Origin: Chrysopilus asiliformis
Lineage: Eukaryota > Arthropoda > Insecta > Diptera > Rhagionidae
DNA: 64,000 nt
NCBI GenBank assembly: GCA_964034945.1
Contig: OZ035960.1
Location: 27,887,487 to 27,951,486 of the forward strand
Direction: 5' to 3'
Shown here one piece after another: positions 10,889 through 22,883 of this stretch. Below the pieces are notes generated by a model. That model ran no database searches and had not been told where the DNA came from. It worked only from the letters and a program-made list of their open reading frames with translations. A program made the position numbers and the translations under genes. Positions within the stretch are counted from its first letter, which is position 1, and every line of letters starts with the position of its first letter.

Positions 10889-13036
10889 TAACTTATTCAT
10901 GGTTATTCTAGGAAAGTCTAACTTATTCATGATGACTATTCTGGAATCCGAAGTTAAAATGTAAAACCAAACTCAGTCGATTTCATTTGTTTCAAAAATT
11001 TCAATTGCCACCATTCTACATGACATCGCAATGCGCGTCTGAACTTAGAGCACCAACGAACCTTAGCCACTTAAAATTATTTAGGCCTCAGAATGTCTAA
11101 GGTTTAAATTTGCCGAGTTAATTTTTTGAGAAAAGAAAGCGCAAACGGGTCCAGGGGCATTAGTCCTCTAAAGTAAGAATGTCTCCGTATGTCTCCGTAA
11201 AATATATATCGATATATTTTACGGGGGGAGAAAATCTATGGTAAAAAATTGTGGAAAATTCCTTCAGCGGTTCTGAATATAGTTCAAAATGCCCGAGTAA
11301 GTAAATTTGAGTGATGGTGAAATTTCTTCGAGGCACCGCATATCTGGTCAAAAACCGGTTCAAAATCCGTTAAGAACTTTGGGTGATTGTGGGCGAGGGG
11401 TTAGTGAAAGCAGACTTTTCGAAATAAAGTTGAATGCTTGACATATTAAGTATTACTGTCGAACCAAATGATCCACAATAAATTCTGCAACTCAAATTCT
11501 GTCCCAAATTTTTCAGTTTGGAGTTAAAATTTATTTAACATTAATTAAAACTATTATTAAATTATGTAACTTTAGGAACTCTTAAATTTCAAAAAAATGT
11601 AAATCTGCATTCAATCTGTCTACTAGGGAAAAAAATTGTAAGATCTTACAGCAACAGGCGTCATAAATGAAGACGTCGAGACTTGAATTGCATAAAAAGC
11701 AAAATCTAATGCCCACAGCCGCAGACAATTTTTTCTGCATTTTGCATTTCTTTGAAACTTTTTTCCCCATTTGTCGGACGATAAAATCCTCGTCTGGAAT
11801 TGGATGAAATTGCCAAATCCTTTTTTCCATTCTGGCTCATATTTCTGGGTAGTTTTCTAACCCCGGATGGGGTGCACATCAGAATACTATAGGATGCAGA
11901 TGAACGAAAGATGAAAGAGAGGATCCAATGGCAGGCAAATTTTAATTAAAAAGTATATTAGCCCTAGGGTGCAGTGAGATTACATTTTTTCCCAAGTATT
12001 TCTCATTGTGCGAGTGTGTGTCGTTGTGGTTGCGTATACTTGTTAAAATGGAGTATAAATACAGTCAATGTATGCGGAAAAGCACACAGAAACACTGCAT
12101 ATGAAAAGATTTCGGGTATTTACCTTCATAAGGGATATTTTCCCCTCGATGAATTTTTCATAATTCTCGGAAATAAAGCTTAGGTACGGCGGCTATATGT
12201 GAAAATTGGAACGTGTTAACTCCTAAAAAATTGAATGAAATTAAAGCAAGAAACTTCTTTCTTATTATTTCAATTTTAATTAAAATTTGTGAATATTTAC
12301 TTTTATCTAAAACTAGAGGGTACATTTAACATCCTCTATAATCACACAACGAAATTACAATAGAAATTTTGGGGGTATAGCCACACTTAAAATCGTCTTA
12401 AACATTTAAAAAAGATTAAAACACTTGTTTCAAAAGTGTTAAACTAAAACAAGTATCAGTTAAAAATATAGCTTAGGAGAAATCCCAGATTGTTTGAAAA
12501 ACATTTTTTTCTACAAAAAAGTATTTTTAAATTTCAACCGAAACGAAATTCCCCGATTAACCTGGAATATCCTGACCTGATGATGATTTTCCATAAATGA
12601 AATAATTCATTTTTTATCAATTTTATGGCCACAGGGGTTGTTTAAAAAACAAGGAAAATCGATCAGAGAATTTATTTTTTCCAACATAACGAGGCTTTTT
12701 TTGTATATCGATTTCAATCTGAATGTGAAGCGCAACATCCTTTTATAGAGATCATGTTATAGTCCTCTGTTCCTCTTGCCGCATTCATTTCCCGCTATTG
12801 GTGCCTGTCGACGTGTTCAGCTGTTGTAGTTCACATTGAGAACACTGCAAATCGACTTGGAAAATTTATTTGTTTGTTGTCTACATCATCCCGAAATTTC
12901 CTTCGTCTCCCTAAATTCCTGATGCTTACCGGATTCTCCCTGTTTTCCACGAGTTGAGCAACAGAACTCCGCGTGCATGGTTTCTGAGAGATAACACAAC
13001 TAATATATGCCAAGCCATGTAGACTAAATTTATCTA
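10889..13036. other. Intergenic region without recognised genes
   Basis: Only scattered open frames under 100 codons occur, with no family signature. The frame at 12831-13112 on - overlaps a duplicated 71-bp segment and is not convincing. I see no tRNA, no mobile-element ends and no long repeats here. Confidence 0.5.
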
Positions 13037-13745
13037 TCGTTGGTCTTATTTTTCCTACCTTGTCATGTTTACTGACTTCAAAATATGAATTTCCGGAAAG
13101 TTTTTTTTTCACCTCTTATTTCCGTATATTTAACCGGTGTGTTCAAGTTTTCAGTCGAGAGTTGTTATTACATTTTGAAGAAATTTCCCTTAAATCATTG
13201 GGAAAGTTAAAAAGGGGATTTTTAAGGATTTTGGTTTATCAACTCCAAACTTTACTCACTAAGCCATGGCGTTACATTCTTTAATTCACCTGTTATATGA
13301 GAATCTCTATATGGGAATAACCTGAGAATCATTTAGTAGTATATTAGATTTAGTATTCCGTTTGTAAAGCATCGAACCAATCATTTGACACAAAAATAAA
13401 CTACATCAGGATGTTTGGGGTGACAAAAGACTTTGAATTCAGCATGTCCGTCCTTCTATCTGTCTGTCTGTCCGTGAACACAATAATTTTCGAAAGGCTT
13501 GAACTAGATACTTGCAATTTTGTATAATTGCGTTCATCATATACAGGCTAAGTTCTTAATTAAGAAAAAAAGGGCCATTCCTTCCCCTTTTTTTAACATA
13601 ACTCATCCATACATCGAAATCTTATTGAAAGATTTTACATTGCCGGCCCATACATAAAAATCCAATCGCATCCTTCGTTGGTCTTATTTTTCCTACCTTG
13701 TCATGTTTACTGACTTCAAAATATGAATTTCCGGAAAGTTTTTTT
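13037..13745. repeat. Identical 71-bp direct repeats flanking a family B fragment
   Basis: Positions 13037-13107 and 13675-13745 read identically by eye (TCGTTGGTCTTATTTTTCC at one end, TTCCGGAAAG near the other). Between them lies a dispersed family B segment at about 13325-13640. It begins with AGTATATTAGATTTAGTATT, contains a short TGTCCGTCC/TCTGTCTGTC tract, and shows similarity to the core of the family A elements. The spacing between repeat starts is 638 bases. Confidence 0.75.
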
Positions 13746-13807
13746 GACAAATTGTTCTGAATTTTAGCTAAATATTAATAAATGTGTTTCCACTATTTCT
13801 TATGTAT

Positions 13808-14275
13808 TACTAGCTCGCATACCCGTCGTTGCCAGGTTAAGTTTTTCAATTTTTTTTTGATGGTCTATGTTGGAGCTAAACTTCGGGCCAATCGGCTCGG
13901 TAGCTTCCCCGCAAAAGAGCTAAGTTTCGAGATCACTTTACCCCCTTCCTTCACCTCTCGCGCTACTTTTTAATGGGTCTATGTTGGTGCTGGACCCCCG
14001 ACGAACATCTATGCCAAATTTCAAGCCAATCGGTTCAGTAGTTTCCCCGCGAAAGAGTAACATAGAGGGAAAACTAAGTTTCGAGATTACTTTACCCCCT
14101 CCCCTTACTCCCCCCACCTCTCACGCTACTTTTCCGTATGCCTATGTTGGAACCAGAACTACCACAGACACTCATGCCAAATTTCAAGTCAATCGGTTCA
14201 GCCGTTTTTGCGTGAAAGAGGAACAGAGAGACAGACAGACAGACAGCCAGACACCAACTCATTTTTATACATATA
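13808..14275 (+). repeat. Dispersed insect-type repeat with internal ~150-bp units and a GACA tail
   Basis: It begins with ACTAGCTCGCATACCCGTCG and contains about 2.5 degenerate units, each with AATTTCAAGCCAATCGGTTC, a CCCCGCGAAAGAG segment and a CTCACGCTACTTTT segment. It ends with GACAGACAGACAGACAGCC near 14250. Sequences of the type 'cccgtcgttgc ... aaatttcaagncaatcggttcag ... gacagacag' are a familiar dispersed class in insect genomes; I do not assign a superfamily. A short related piece (CTAGCTTGCAAGTACCCGG) lies at about 23006. Confidence 0.65.
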
Positions 14276-15164
14276 TTAGTATGTGTATGATTTATTAGCT
14301 ACGATTTTTCAGGAATTTTGCATATAAAATCAATTAAATTAAATAATTAAGTTTTATCAGAAACTTTTATACGTTACATTTGTATTAACTGCATCGGTTT
14401 TTTTTTAATTAATTAATTATTTTTTTTTTTAAATTTTTTTTTTGCTAATTATAATTTGTTTTGAGGAACAAAGGCTTTGTTTTTTGAAATGTTTAAGTAT
14501 TTAATTCAAATCCTCTTCTTTTTTTCAAACAATTTTCGATTAAATCAAATAAAAAAACCGTTGGTGCAACTTCAGCGAATTTTTTATTTGATTCAAGATT
14601 CAACTGCTTTTTCGTTCAACAAATTTCTGTCAGTGTAAGTAACGAAGATATTGTATTAATGCTAGCTAAATCGGATTATCTCACTCGGAGCGAATTGCAT
14701 CACATAATTGTTATACATATAAATAGTAATTCACTTTGTATGAATACCAATGTATGGTATTCTAATATTTCGAATATTTATCTTTAATCCTCCTTAACCA
14801 CATCAAAAGACGACTTTTCGCCTTTGTTAAGGTATAATCGATAGTCCGAAACGGAAGCAAATATTTAACTTTGCAGACTACGTTCATCTTATGTTAAACT
14901 TTTACTATAATACTGTATCAAAACTGAATATCAATTTTGCTTATTTTTTCTCTTTTTTAATTTTTTAATATAGAAGAAAAGTTTACTGGATTTTCTTTCG
15001 TGCAGCGGAGAAATGGAGGATAAAAGATATGAAATTGTTTTTATGTAAATGGAAACTTTTAATTGATTTTATAATTAACAAGTTAAAAAGTGTGTTTTTG
15101 ATGCAATTCAATTAGAAAAAAATACGATTCTGTTAAAATTTCAAATGCAGTTTAAAGATAATAA
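14276..15164. other. AT-rich intergenic stretch
   Basis: No gene or clear repeat boundary is seen. The stretch contains poly-T/AATTAATT-rich sequence around 14395-14450. Confidence 0.5.
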
Positions 15165-15842
15165 AAAATACAATTGCCGGAAAGCAATAGTCAAATATTT
15201 TATTCTACTCCTTATACACTTTCCCCTACAAATTGAACAGTTTCTTGTGATTTTATCGAAAACGATGCATTGTATTGCAAATATTATAAAGACAAAATGT
15301 CTTTAGAATGTGATTTTATATAATTCTTCCATACAGCAAAATTCAATTCAGCCACTCTTTTTCACCTTCCCATAGAATAGTATTATTTTGTTGCGAGTTT
15401 ACCGAAAACAGTGATTTTTTCACCACATTTTACTTATTAAAATAAATATTTACTGGATAAACTATAGATCTCTTTTACTTTTTTGTGAAAGAATATGAAT
15501 TTTCTTTGGAAAATCCGGTGCTAGAATTTTAATATTCGACATGGAAAAACTGAACGCATGACGATTTCTTTTTCAAAAGTTTTTGAATTATTTTTCAGGT
15601 TTTTGATGCTAAAAAACTTATACTGAAAACTTTAACCTGTCAATGACGGGTATGCAAGCTTGTATTCTATATGAGGTTAGATTGAAAAAAATCCCATTGT
15701 ATGGGGGAGGAAAGGAGTGGACCGATGGGATTTTGAAGTTATGTAAAATCATATTCTAAACACAGTTTTCTGTCATAATTTTTCGATGTAACTAATAGTG
15801 TTCGAAAAAATTGTAAAAAACTTTTTTGTTTCTATGGGTGAT

Positions 15843-16521
15843 GGGAAGGGGAAGGGGAAGGGGAAGGGGAAGGGGAAGGGGAAGGGGAAGGGGAAGGGGA
15901 AGGGGAAGGGGAAGGGGAAGGGGAAGGGGAAGGGGAAGGGGAAGGGGAAGGGGAAGGGGAAGGGGAAGGGGAAGGGGAAGGGGAAGGGGAAGGGGAAGGG
16001 GAAGGGGAAGGGGAAGGGGAAGGGGAAGGGGAAGGGGAAGGGGAAGGGGAAGGGGAAGGGGAAGGGGAAGGGGAAGGGGAAGGGGAAGGGGAAGGGGAAG
16101 GGGAAGGGGAAGGGGAAGGGGAAGGGGAAGGGGAAGGGGAAGGGGAAGGGGAAGGGGAAGGGGAAGGGGAAGGGGAAGGGGAAGGGGAAGGGGAAGGGGA
16201 AGGGGAAGGGGAAGGGGAAGGGGAAGGGGAAGGGGAAGGGGAAGGGGAAGGGGAAGGGGAAGGGGAAGGGGAAGGGGAAGGGGAAGGGGAAGGGGAAGGG
16301 GAAGGGGAAGGGGAAGGGGAAGGGGAAGGGGAAGGGGAAGGGGAAGGGGAAGGGGAAGGGGAAGGGGAAGGGGAAGGGGAAGGGGAAGGGGAAGGGGAAG
16401 GGGAAGGGGAAGGGGAAGGGGAAGGGGAAGGGGAAGGGGAAGGGGAAGGGGAAGGGGAAGGGGAAGGGGAAGGGGAAGGGGAAGGGGAAGGGGAAGGGGA
16501 AGGGGAAGGGGAAGGGGAAGG
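15843..16521. repeat. (GGGGAA)n satellite-like hexamer tract, about 113 units
   Basis: About 680 bases of uninterrupted AAGGGG repeats, apparently perfect by eye, followed by a degenerate G-rich tail to about 16578. Four-G runs repeated every six bases have strong potential to form G-quadruplexes on the + strand. All frames are open, which explains the 240-270-codon Gly-Lys, Gly-Arg, Pro-Phe, Pro-Leu and Pro-Ser frames; none is a gene. The tract sits where other family B copies have only a short GGGGGA-type purine stretch. Confidence 0.95.
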
Positions 16522-16689
16522 GGGAGGTGGAGGGGTAGGGGGAGGGGGTAGGGGGTAGGGGGTAGCGGAAGGGGGAGGAATGGTCCAATTATTCCCATTC
16601 CAGTTCTTAGCCTTGTTATTTATGAGAAACCCAGCTACACAAAATTTCAAGTCTCTAGCTCAATCCCTTGGAAAGTTATGGTGTTCACG

Positions 16690-16832
16690 AACGGACGGCC
16701 AGACAGCTGAACAGACGGACAGGCAGATTTACAGACAGACGGACAGACAGACCGACAGACAGATGGACACACAGACGGACAAACAGACGGACAAACAGAC
16801 GGACAGACAGACGGACAGGCAGACGGAAATCA
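16690..16832. repeat. GACA/GACG-type microsatellite
   Basis: A degenerate array of ACAGACGG and ACAGACAG words. It corresponds in position to the microsatellite core of the dispersed element that contains it. Confidence 0.85.
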
Positions 16833-16896
16833 AAATGTTTTGTCATCCCACACACCTTGGTGAAGTTCATTTTTGTGTCCGATGATTAGTTTGATG

Positions 16897-17809
16897 CAGC
16901 GTTTCTCAACCTTTCAGTATTCGCGGCCCAATTTTAAATCAAAATTGTCATCGCGCCCCCCTGCATACAATAAAATGTATACAATAATAACGTAATTTGA
17001 GTATTTTGGCGCTAAACCTACACTACTACCTTAATTTTAAACACAAATTACCAAGAAAACAGTAATTTATTGACATTTGGCAACACCGATCCTCAGCGTT
17101 GACAAAACAAGAATCCGGTGCCTTTTTATTGCTCTTGCGTCATTTTTGCGGTTTCGCGAGAAGTTGTTTTAACCCTGAAATCACAATGAACGCGAAACTG
17201 ACGCGAAACTGGCGCAGAAACTGTCAATTAAAAGTTTGGTTCCCACAAATTGTTTGAAGTGAGCACAGTGAACGTATAGAACGCAGCTACAACGTAACCG
17301 CAACGCAAAAGTTTGCAAACTTCTAACTTTGCCGCAGAATTATGCGTTGACAGTTCATAAAGTGAGGTTGGAAAAATGTCGTTCAAGGAAAAATTGATAG
17401 CCTTAGTGCAAATAACAAAGATAAAGACCAACAAAGCAACTTATCGCTTCAAAATTATCCATTTTTGTAATTTTTCCAAGTTTATACCACTTTATATTAT
17501 GTCACTTGTACTACTTCACGAGCTGCTATTGTGCTATGCCGCTAGAATTTTGCACTGCGTGACAGTTCAGAGCATTGTAGTGCGTTGGTTTCGCGCTGGT
17601 TTCGCGTTCATTGTGCTCCAAGCGTAAGTTAATAAGTTAATTATTAAATATTATGTCGAAATGTATTTTGTTTTGTATGTGGGTATGTACTTTCCTTTCA
17701 GTCAATTAATAAACTTTTTTAAATATTTTGTCTTGGATATGCTCGCGCCCCCCCTTAAATGTACTCGCGCCCCCCTAGGGGGGCGCGCCCCACAGGTTGA
17801 GAATCGCTG
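16897..17809. mobile_element. Non-autonomous hAT element, 913 bp, perfect 8-bp target duplication
   Basis: The ends are CAGCGTTTCTCAACCT on the left and CAGCGATTCTCAACCT on the right read inward. The octamer GTTTGATG lies directly outside both ends (16889-16896 and 17810-17817). An 8-bp duplication and CAG-type termini with CTCAACC are hallmarks of hAT elements. No transposase is present. An inner inverted repeat (CACAATGAACGCGAAAC at about 17181 and its complement ending at about 17618) suggests a second element nested inside. The insertion splits a family B dispersed repeat. Confidence 0.88.
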
Positions 17810-17817
17810 GTTTGATG

Positions 17818-19859
17818 CATTACAAACGGCATACTAAATCTAATATACTATTATTTGATTCTCAAACCAATCTTCTCAAGGGCTGACTATAAAATACGTG
17901 ACACTAATTTTCGCTGTTCCAAACCCCCCCAAACCAGCTTGACACGCTTTTTCGCGATTTTTTCTATGAGATTTCAAGCCGCTGTCCCATTTTTGTAAAC
18001 TTCGCCCTCTTTTGTAAATATGTGGCTTATTATGTCAAATGCTTTCATTTCTTATTAAACGATTTTAATTAACCAAAATCTGTTTTTGCTAAAGGTTAAC
18101 TCGAAATGAATAACATTGAAAAAGGAAATTGTATTATCACTTCCTGGAATTATTTTTAGCATTATTTTTCTTTCAGATTTAACCAAAAGGCCGCAGGCTA
18201 GAAAGCAATTTTCTACGCATGAAATAAGGAATGGAAAACACCGAGTAGAACAGACACTTATACTTACTGGAGCGGGGCAGGGAGGTATGTTGGTAAATTG
18301 TGTTTTTATATATTCGCTAGAGCTTTATAAGAGATCAAGAAAAAAAAACGCATTTACATTAACTTCTCCCTTCTGAATTTTTTTTACCTCGGTAGCAATA
18401 GCAATTTACCAGGAAATTAAAGAGGGAGAAAATACAAAAATCCATTCCTTGAAAATGTTAAAGGGATTGAGATCGCGACTATGGCCAAATGTATATCCCT
18501 ACTACGCATGAAAAGAAAATTTCAGCTAAATCAATAATTCTGCAATTCTAGTTTAACAATTTACTGATGGTATGCACACAGCCTAGAGTCACCATTCGTT
18601 ACGAATTCGGCAGGATAGTTGCGGATTTAGGTATGTTATCCCGACAGTATCCTGAAAATTACATTTTATTCCCGAATTGTTCAATTTTGCCTTCAAACCT
18701 AAAATTTTTCTCACGCTTTCGTCTGTGGTGCGGTCTTTTGAAGGATCCAATTTTATTATAAAATTTACGATCATGAAATATTACTTTCTAAAACATAATA
18801 AAAGATCTACAACTGCCAGGGACCAATCGTCAAATACTCAATAGGAGGATAGATAAAAAGTTTATTTTAAAAAAATCAATTTGTACGGGAGAGCGAGAGG
18901 GAATGGTCCAATTGAATTTTGATGTATGCAAAAGTTATGTAAAACCGTATTTAAAACACATTTTGCCTTTATATTTTTTTCGATACGACTAAGCGTTTTC
19001 GAGAAAAGTGCGAAAAACTCTTTCGTATGGGGGAGAGGCGAAGGAGTGGCGCGATTTGGGACGTTCAAGAACCTAGCCTTGCTATTTATGAGTTCAATCC
19101 TTTTGAAACTTATGGTGTTCACGGATGGACAGACAGACTGACAAATAGATAGACAGATAGACGGACAGTTTGTCATCTTTGGAGGACTTCCGTTTTGAAT
19201 TTTGAAATTCTAACACGTGATAACCGACCCCGAAAACCCCCTGAGTAACATTTTCTCAGCCGCCTAACGGGCAGGCTGCACGACAAAAATCAATGTTTTA
19301 AAACACCAACCCTCGCACCTTTCGCAAATCCCTTAGGGATGGAATTTCGATAACCCTGTCTGTTATAACCTGACGAACCAGTCAATCAGTCGGGATAAAC
19401 GCTTATATATTATATAGATTTGACGATTACCCTGGCGAACTGTAGTTGTTGTAATAGTTTTTTTATTGCAAATAACAGAAATTGATTAAGGCAATAAAAA
19501 AATTTAAGGCGGATTTTCATCTCATTACCGAAACACATAAAAACGCCATTTTTTTTGTTCTCTTACTGGTCTCAATTTTTTGGTCTGTCTGTCACTATAG
19601 ATAAAAATTTTAAGCATGTGAGGAGTTTACTGAACCAAAAGGTGACGACTCTGCATAAGATTACATAATTCCAGGTTATCTCTTCAATGTTTTGTACACA
19701 GTAATTAATGAAACGTATCAGATTCAAAAATTTTAATGTAACTAAATACTAGTGTCGTGCGAAATTGTAAAATTTATAAACCGTGATTCCGGTAAAAATA
19801 TTTTTTTACCTTACTGTTTAGATATGAGACATTGAGTGAATATAAATCTAAATTGTAAA
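17818..19859. other. Intergenic region upstream of lipase B
   Basis: This holds the outer remnant of a family B element (17818-17880) and another family B copy at about 18795-19170. That copy begins with a CAACTGCCAGGGACCAATCG segment and has a short GACAGACTGACA-type tract near 19128-19165. The rest is AT-rich without a convincing gene. I see no clear promoter motif close to the lipase B ATG. Confidence 0.5.
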
Positions 19860-22800
19860 ATGTTTGATTCCAAAGTTATTAGTTTTTTCTTCGGTTTGGC
19901 TTTGGCCTCTAAAGTTGTAATTATTTTTGGAAAAACTGCGAAAAATCAGAGTCCAATGGAAAATCAAACAGATTCGGATTTTATTCCGCCTGAAATTGCT
20001 AAACTTTCACAAATGGATACTGTAAGTTTGAAATTTTTAAAATGCATTTTAAAATTGAAGTCGCAATTTTTTGGTTTCTTATTGCACACATTAACAAAAT
20101 TAAGAGAGTGGCGAGTGGTAATCAAGAATCCGACTTGATGGAAAAACCCATAAGCTTTTTCGTATCGACGCTACAGGGATGTTAACTCCTCACCAACATA
20201 ATATATTCGAGGGTATTTACGGCGAATGGATGGATTTAGAGACTTGAAATTTGGTACAAACTACTAGGACTTGAAATTTGGTACAAATTAATAGGAATAT
20301 CAACACCAAAAAGGAAAGTTTGGCCATTTTTAATGATTTTTGGCGTTGATATTACTATTAATGGAAAAGTAGTTTGCATCAAATTTGACGTTTCTAGCTC
20401 CATTCGTTCGCCGCAAATAGCCTCGAATATATGGTATTGATGAGGGGTTCACACCCTTCTAGCAACGAAACAGAGAATATGGAGGGTTTTTCCTAATAAA
20501 TAATTAATCTAATAATTAATTAATGTTAGTGTAATTTGAATCTTACCATGAAAATTTTTTTGGCCAAATATTTTGAATTGACGAGGTAATTTCACTCGCA
20601 AATAAACCATTTCCTTTTATCTGCCATTCACCACATACAAATTTTTGGGACACTTCAGTTTTAGAAAAAGCGAAATTTTTGTTTTCATTGCATTGATATT
20701 TGACCGTTTACTTGCACTTCACAGTTCTTTTCGATTTCGGCCAAACCCTGGCTTAATTCTGGATGAAGCCGAACTTTGGTCGAAGGTGTCATTTTTGGCC
20801 AAAGGTGGCTGGAGCCGAAGCAGATTAATCGATCGGTCTCTAGTAAAATCTCATTCTAAACACATTTTACACATACAGTAATCCCTCCAACTGCGCGGTT
20901 TTTACCTACGCGGTTTCGCAACTGCGCGGTTAAGTTTTTAATACCAAAATTTCGAACTGCGCGATAAAAATTTCGCAGCTGCGCGGTTTTTTTATAACTT
21001 TTGTTTAAAAAAACATGTTTCTGACCCCAAAATTTCATACAAAGTAGGGTTCACAGTGCGCGGTTTCGGTTTGCGTGTTCTTTTTGTGGAACGTATCTAC
21101 CGCGCAGTTGAAGGGATTACTGTATATTTTTTTCAATACAACTCACCGTTTTCGAGAAAATTGCAAAAACTGTTTCTTTCTATGGGCGAGTGGAAAAGGA
21201 ATAATCGGATTTTGCCCGTTGAAGAATTGAGCCTTGCCATTTACGAGATACACAAGTATGTACATATACGAAATTTCGTGCATCGGGCAGACATACGGAC
21301 GGACAGACAGACAGACGGACAGAATGACAGATGAACAGACAGACAGACAGACAGAATGACAGATGAACAGACAGGCAGATGGACGGACAAGCGAAAATCA
21401 AAATCTTTTGTCATCCCTAACACCCTTCTAACTTTTCACAATTTTTACCCGAATTAATTCGAGTTTGGTTTAATTCGAGTTTGGTTCATAAATCCCAAAA
21501 TTTTAGTTAATTTCGTTTTTTTTTTTGAATTTTTAATTTAAGGATGAACTAATTGAATACTACGGATATCCTGCAGAAACTCATTTCGTTGTAACGGAAG
21601 ATGGCTACATCCTTAGACTCCACAGAATTCCCCAACCCAATGGGCAACCGTTTTACTTGCAACACGGTTTATATGACACCTCTATGGGTTACGTTATGAT
21701 GGGACCCAAAATTGGATTAGGTTTATAGTAAAAATCATTTCCTAATAATACAAATTTCCAAGGAAAAACAATTTCTTTTTTTTTAGGATTTTTCCTATAC
21801 GATTCAGGATTTGACGTTTGGTTGGGAAATTCCAGGGGCAATTTTTACAGTCGAAATCACACGAAACTGGATCCAGACAAAGATAGTAATTTTTGGGAAT
21901 TCAGTTTTCATGAGCATGGAGTCTACGATGTTCCAGCAGCGATAGATTTTATTTTGGCGAAAAGTCAATTCAAGAAAGTTGGTTATGTTGGTCATTCGTT
22001 GGTAACTAAAAAAAACGTTGAATATTTTTAACGTTACCTACTTAAAAAATTATGGTATTTAGGGTGGTTCTATTTTCGCGGCAATGCTATCTAAACGGCC
22101 GGAGTATAACAAAAAAATTCTAATGGTTCATGCTTTGTCGCCATCGGGCTTTATGAAAAATTTTCCATTTAAGGCGACACAACTCGTTTCTTCGTATGCA
22201 TTAGTACTTAAGGTAAATATTTAAAAACAAAAACATTTAAAATAAGTGATTTGCAATTTAAATTTCTTAGAGAGCCGCTACAATGATGGGAATAAAGGAG
22301 TTACTCCCTAGAAAATTTTTGCTGCCAGATATTTGTTTGTTATCTGTTGCATCGGTTAAGATGTGCAGTATATGTTTGGAACTAATAGTTGGACCTTTGC
22401 GTGATCAGTTTAATGAAGTATGCATTTTTTTTTTGAAAAATTCGAAAGATTTCGACACAGTAGTTATTTTAGACTATGGCTCCATTGATTGTTAACAACT
22501 ATCCAGCGGGATCGTCTCCTCAAATGATGGTCCATATGGGACAATTGATTTCGTCTGGTCGTTTTTGTGAATATGATTATGGAATTACTGGAAATTTGTT
22601 ACGTTATAAGAGCACGACTCCTCCAGATTATGATCTTTCAAAAATAACTGCTCCGGTTTTTCTTTACTATGGTCTCAATGATAATCTTGTGTCACATTTG
22701 GACGTGAAAGAGTTGGAAAGACAATTGGCAAATCATTACAGAACGACTGAAATGAAGGAATATAACCATATTGATTTTGTTTGGGGAATTGATGTCCAAA

Positions 22801-22883
22801 GAAATTTTTACAAACCCGTTTTGATGAATTTTATTAATAAATTCATGGCTGGAAATTTGAAGCGGAATAATAAGAAAATTTAA
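19860..22883 (+). CDS. Lipase B: secreted acid lipase (6 exons)
   Basis: Exons are 19860-20021, 21543-21720, 21787-22001, 22063-22212, 22271-22417 and 22473-22883, with phases 0,1,0,0,0, giving about 420 residues. The ATG opens a hydrophobic N-terminus (MFDSKVISFFFGLALASK); nearby upstream in-frame codons lack ATG. The N-terminal lipase motif reads YPAETHFVVTEDGYILRLHR and the His-Gly motif LQHGLYD. The elbow is GHSL-GG, with Leu replacing the usual Gln and Ser184 kept. Asp354 (GLNDN) and His383 (YNHID) complete the triad. The last exon has YPAGSS, as in lipases E and F, against HTPSGAS in A. Intron 1 (about 1.5 kb) carries a foldback element, a pogo-like MITE and a family B element; the others are short. 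A secreted neutral-lipid or ester hydrolase is likely; the GHSL elbow may affect activity. Confidence 0.9.
20140..20493. mobile_element. Foldback (long inverted repeat) element in lipase B intron 1
   Basis: The outer ends are GGAAAAACCC and GGGTTTTTCC. Inside, arms pair around CCTCACCAACATAATATATT on the left and its approximate complement near 20425-20450 on the right. The arms contain ATTTAGAGACTTGAAATTTG and related words also found in the dispersed elements. No target duplication is obvious and nothing is coded. Confidence 0.6.
20835..21430 (-). repeat. HINE-like element, family B, interrupted by a MITE
   Basis: A family B core with TCTAGTAAAATC, CATTTTAC, the TTTTCGAGAAAATTGC block and a GACAGACAGACG-type tract at 21297-21390, followed by AAATCAAAATCTTTTGTCAT. 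The pogo-like MITE at 20876-21122 sits inside it. Confidence 0.65.
20876..21122. mobile_element. Pogo/Tigger-like MITE, 247 bp
   Basis: The ends are inverted repeats (left CAGTAATCCCTCCAACTGCG; right read inward CAGTAATCCCTTCAACTGCG) flanked by TA on both sides. The interior repeats AACTGCGCGGTTT-type words several times. CAGTAAT-type ends with a TA duplication are typical of pogo/Tigger elements. No transposase is encoded. Confidence 0.8.

Larger units (their letters stand above)
15165..16896 (-). repeat. HINE-like element, family B, with two expanded tracts
   Basis: One end has an imperfect ATTGCCGG...GCAATAGTC motif at about 15173. The family core follows, then the GGGGAA tract (15843-16521), then CAAGTCTCTAGCTCAATCCC, a GACA-type tract and the shared segment AAATCAAAATGTTTTGTCAT. 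A hAT element at 16897-17809 interrupts it; the remaining terminal piece (CATTACAAACGGCATACTAA) resumes at about 17816-17880. Confidence 0.7.

Noticed and set aside
12831..13112. 93-codon minus-strand open frame
   Set aside because: It overlaps a duplicated 71-bp segment; no motif, signal peptide or homology is recognisable.
15843..16521. Interstitial telomere repeat
   Set aside because: Insect telomere repeats are TTAGG or absent. GGGGAA is not a known insect telomere unit, and the flanks belong to a dispersed element.
15773..16650. Open frames of 240-272 codons on both strands (Gly-Lys, Gly-Arg, Pro-Phe, Pro-Leu, Pro-Ser)
   Set aside because: They are translations of the GGGGAA hexamer, open in every frame; no start context, domain or splice signal supports a gene.
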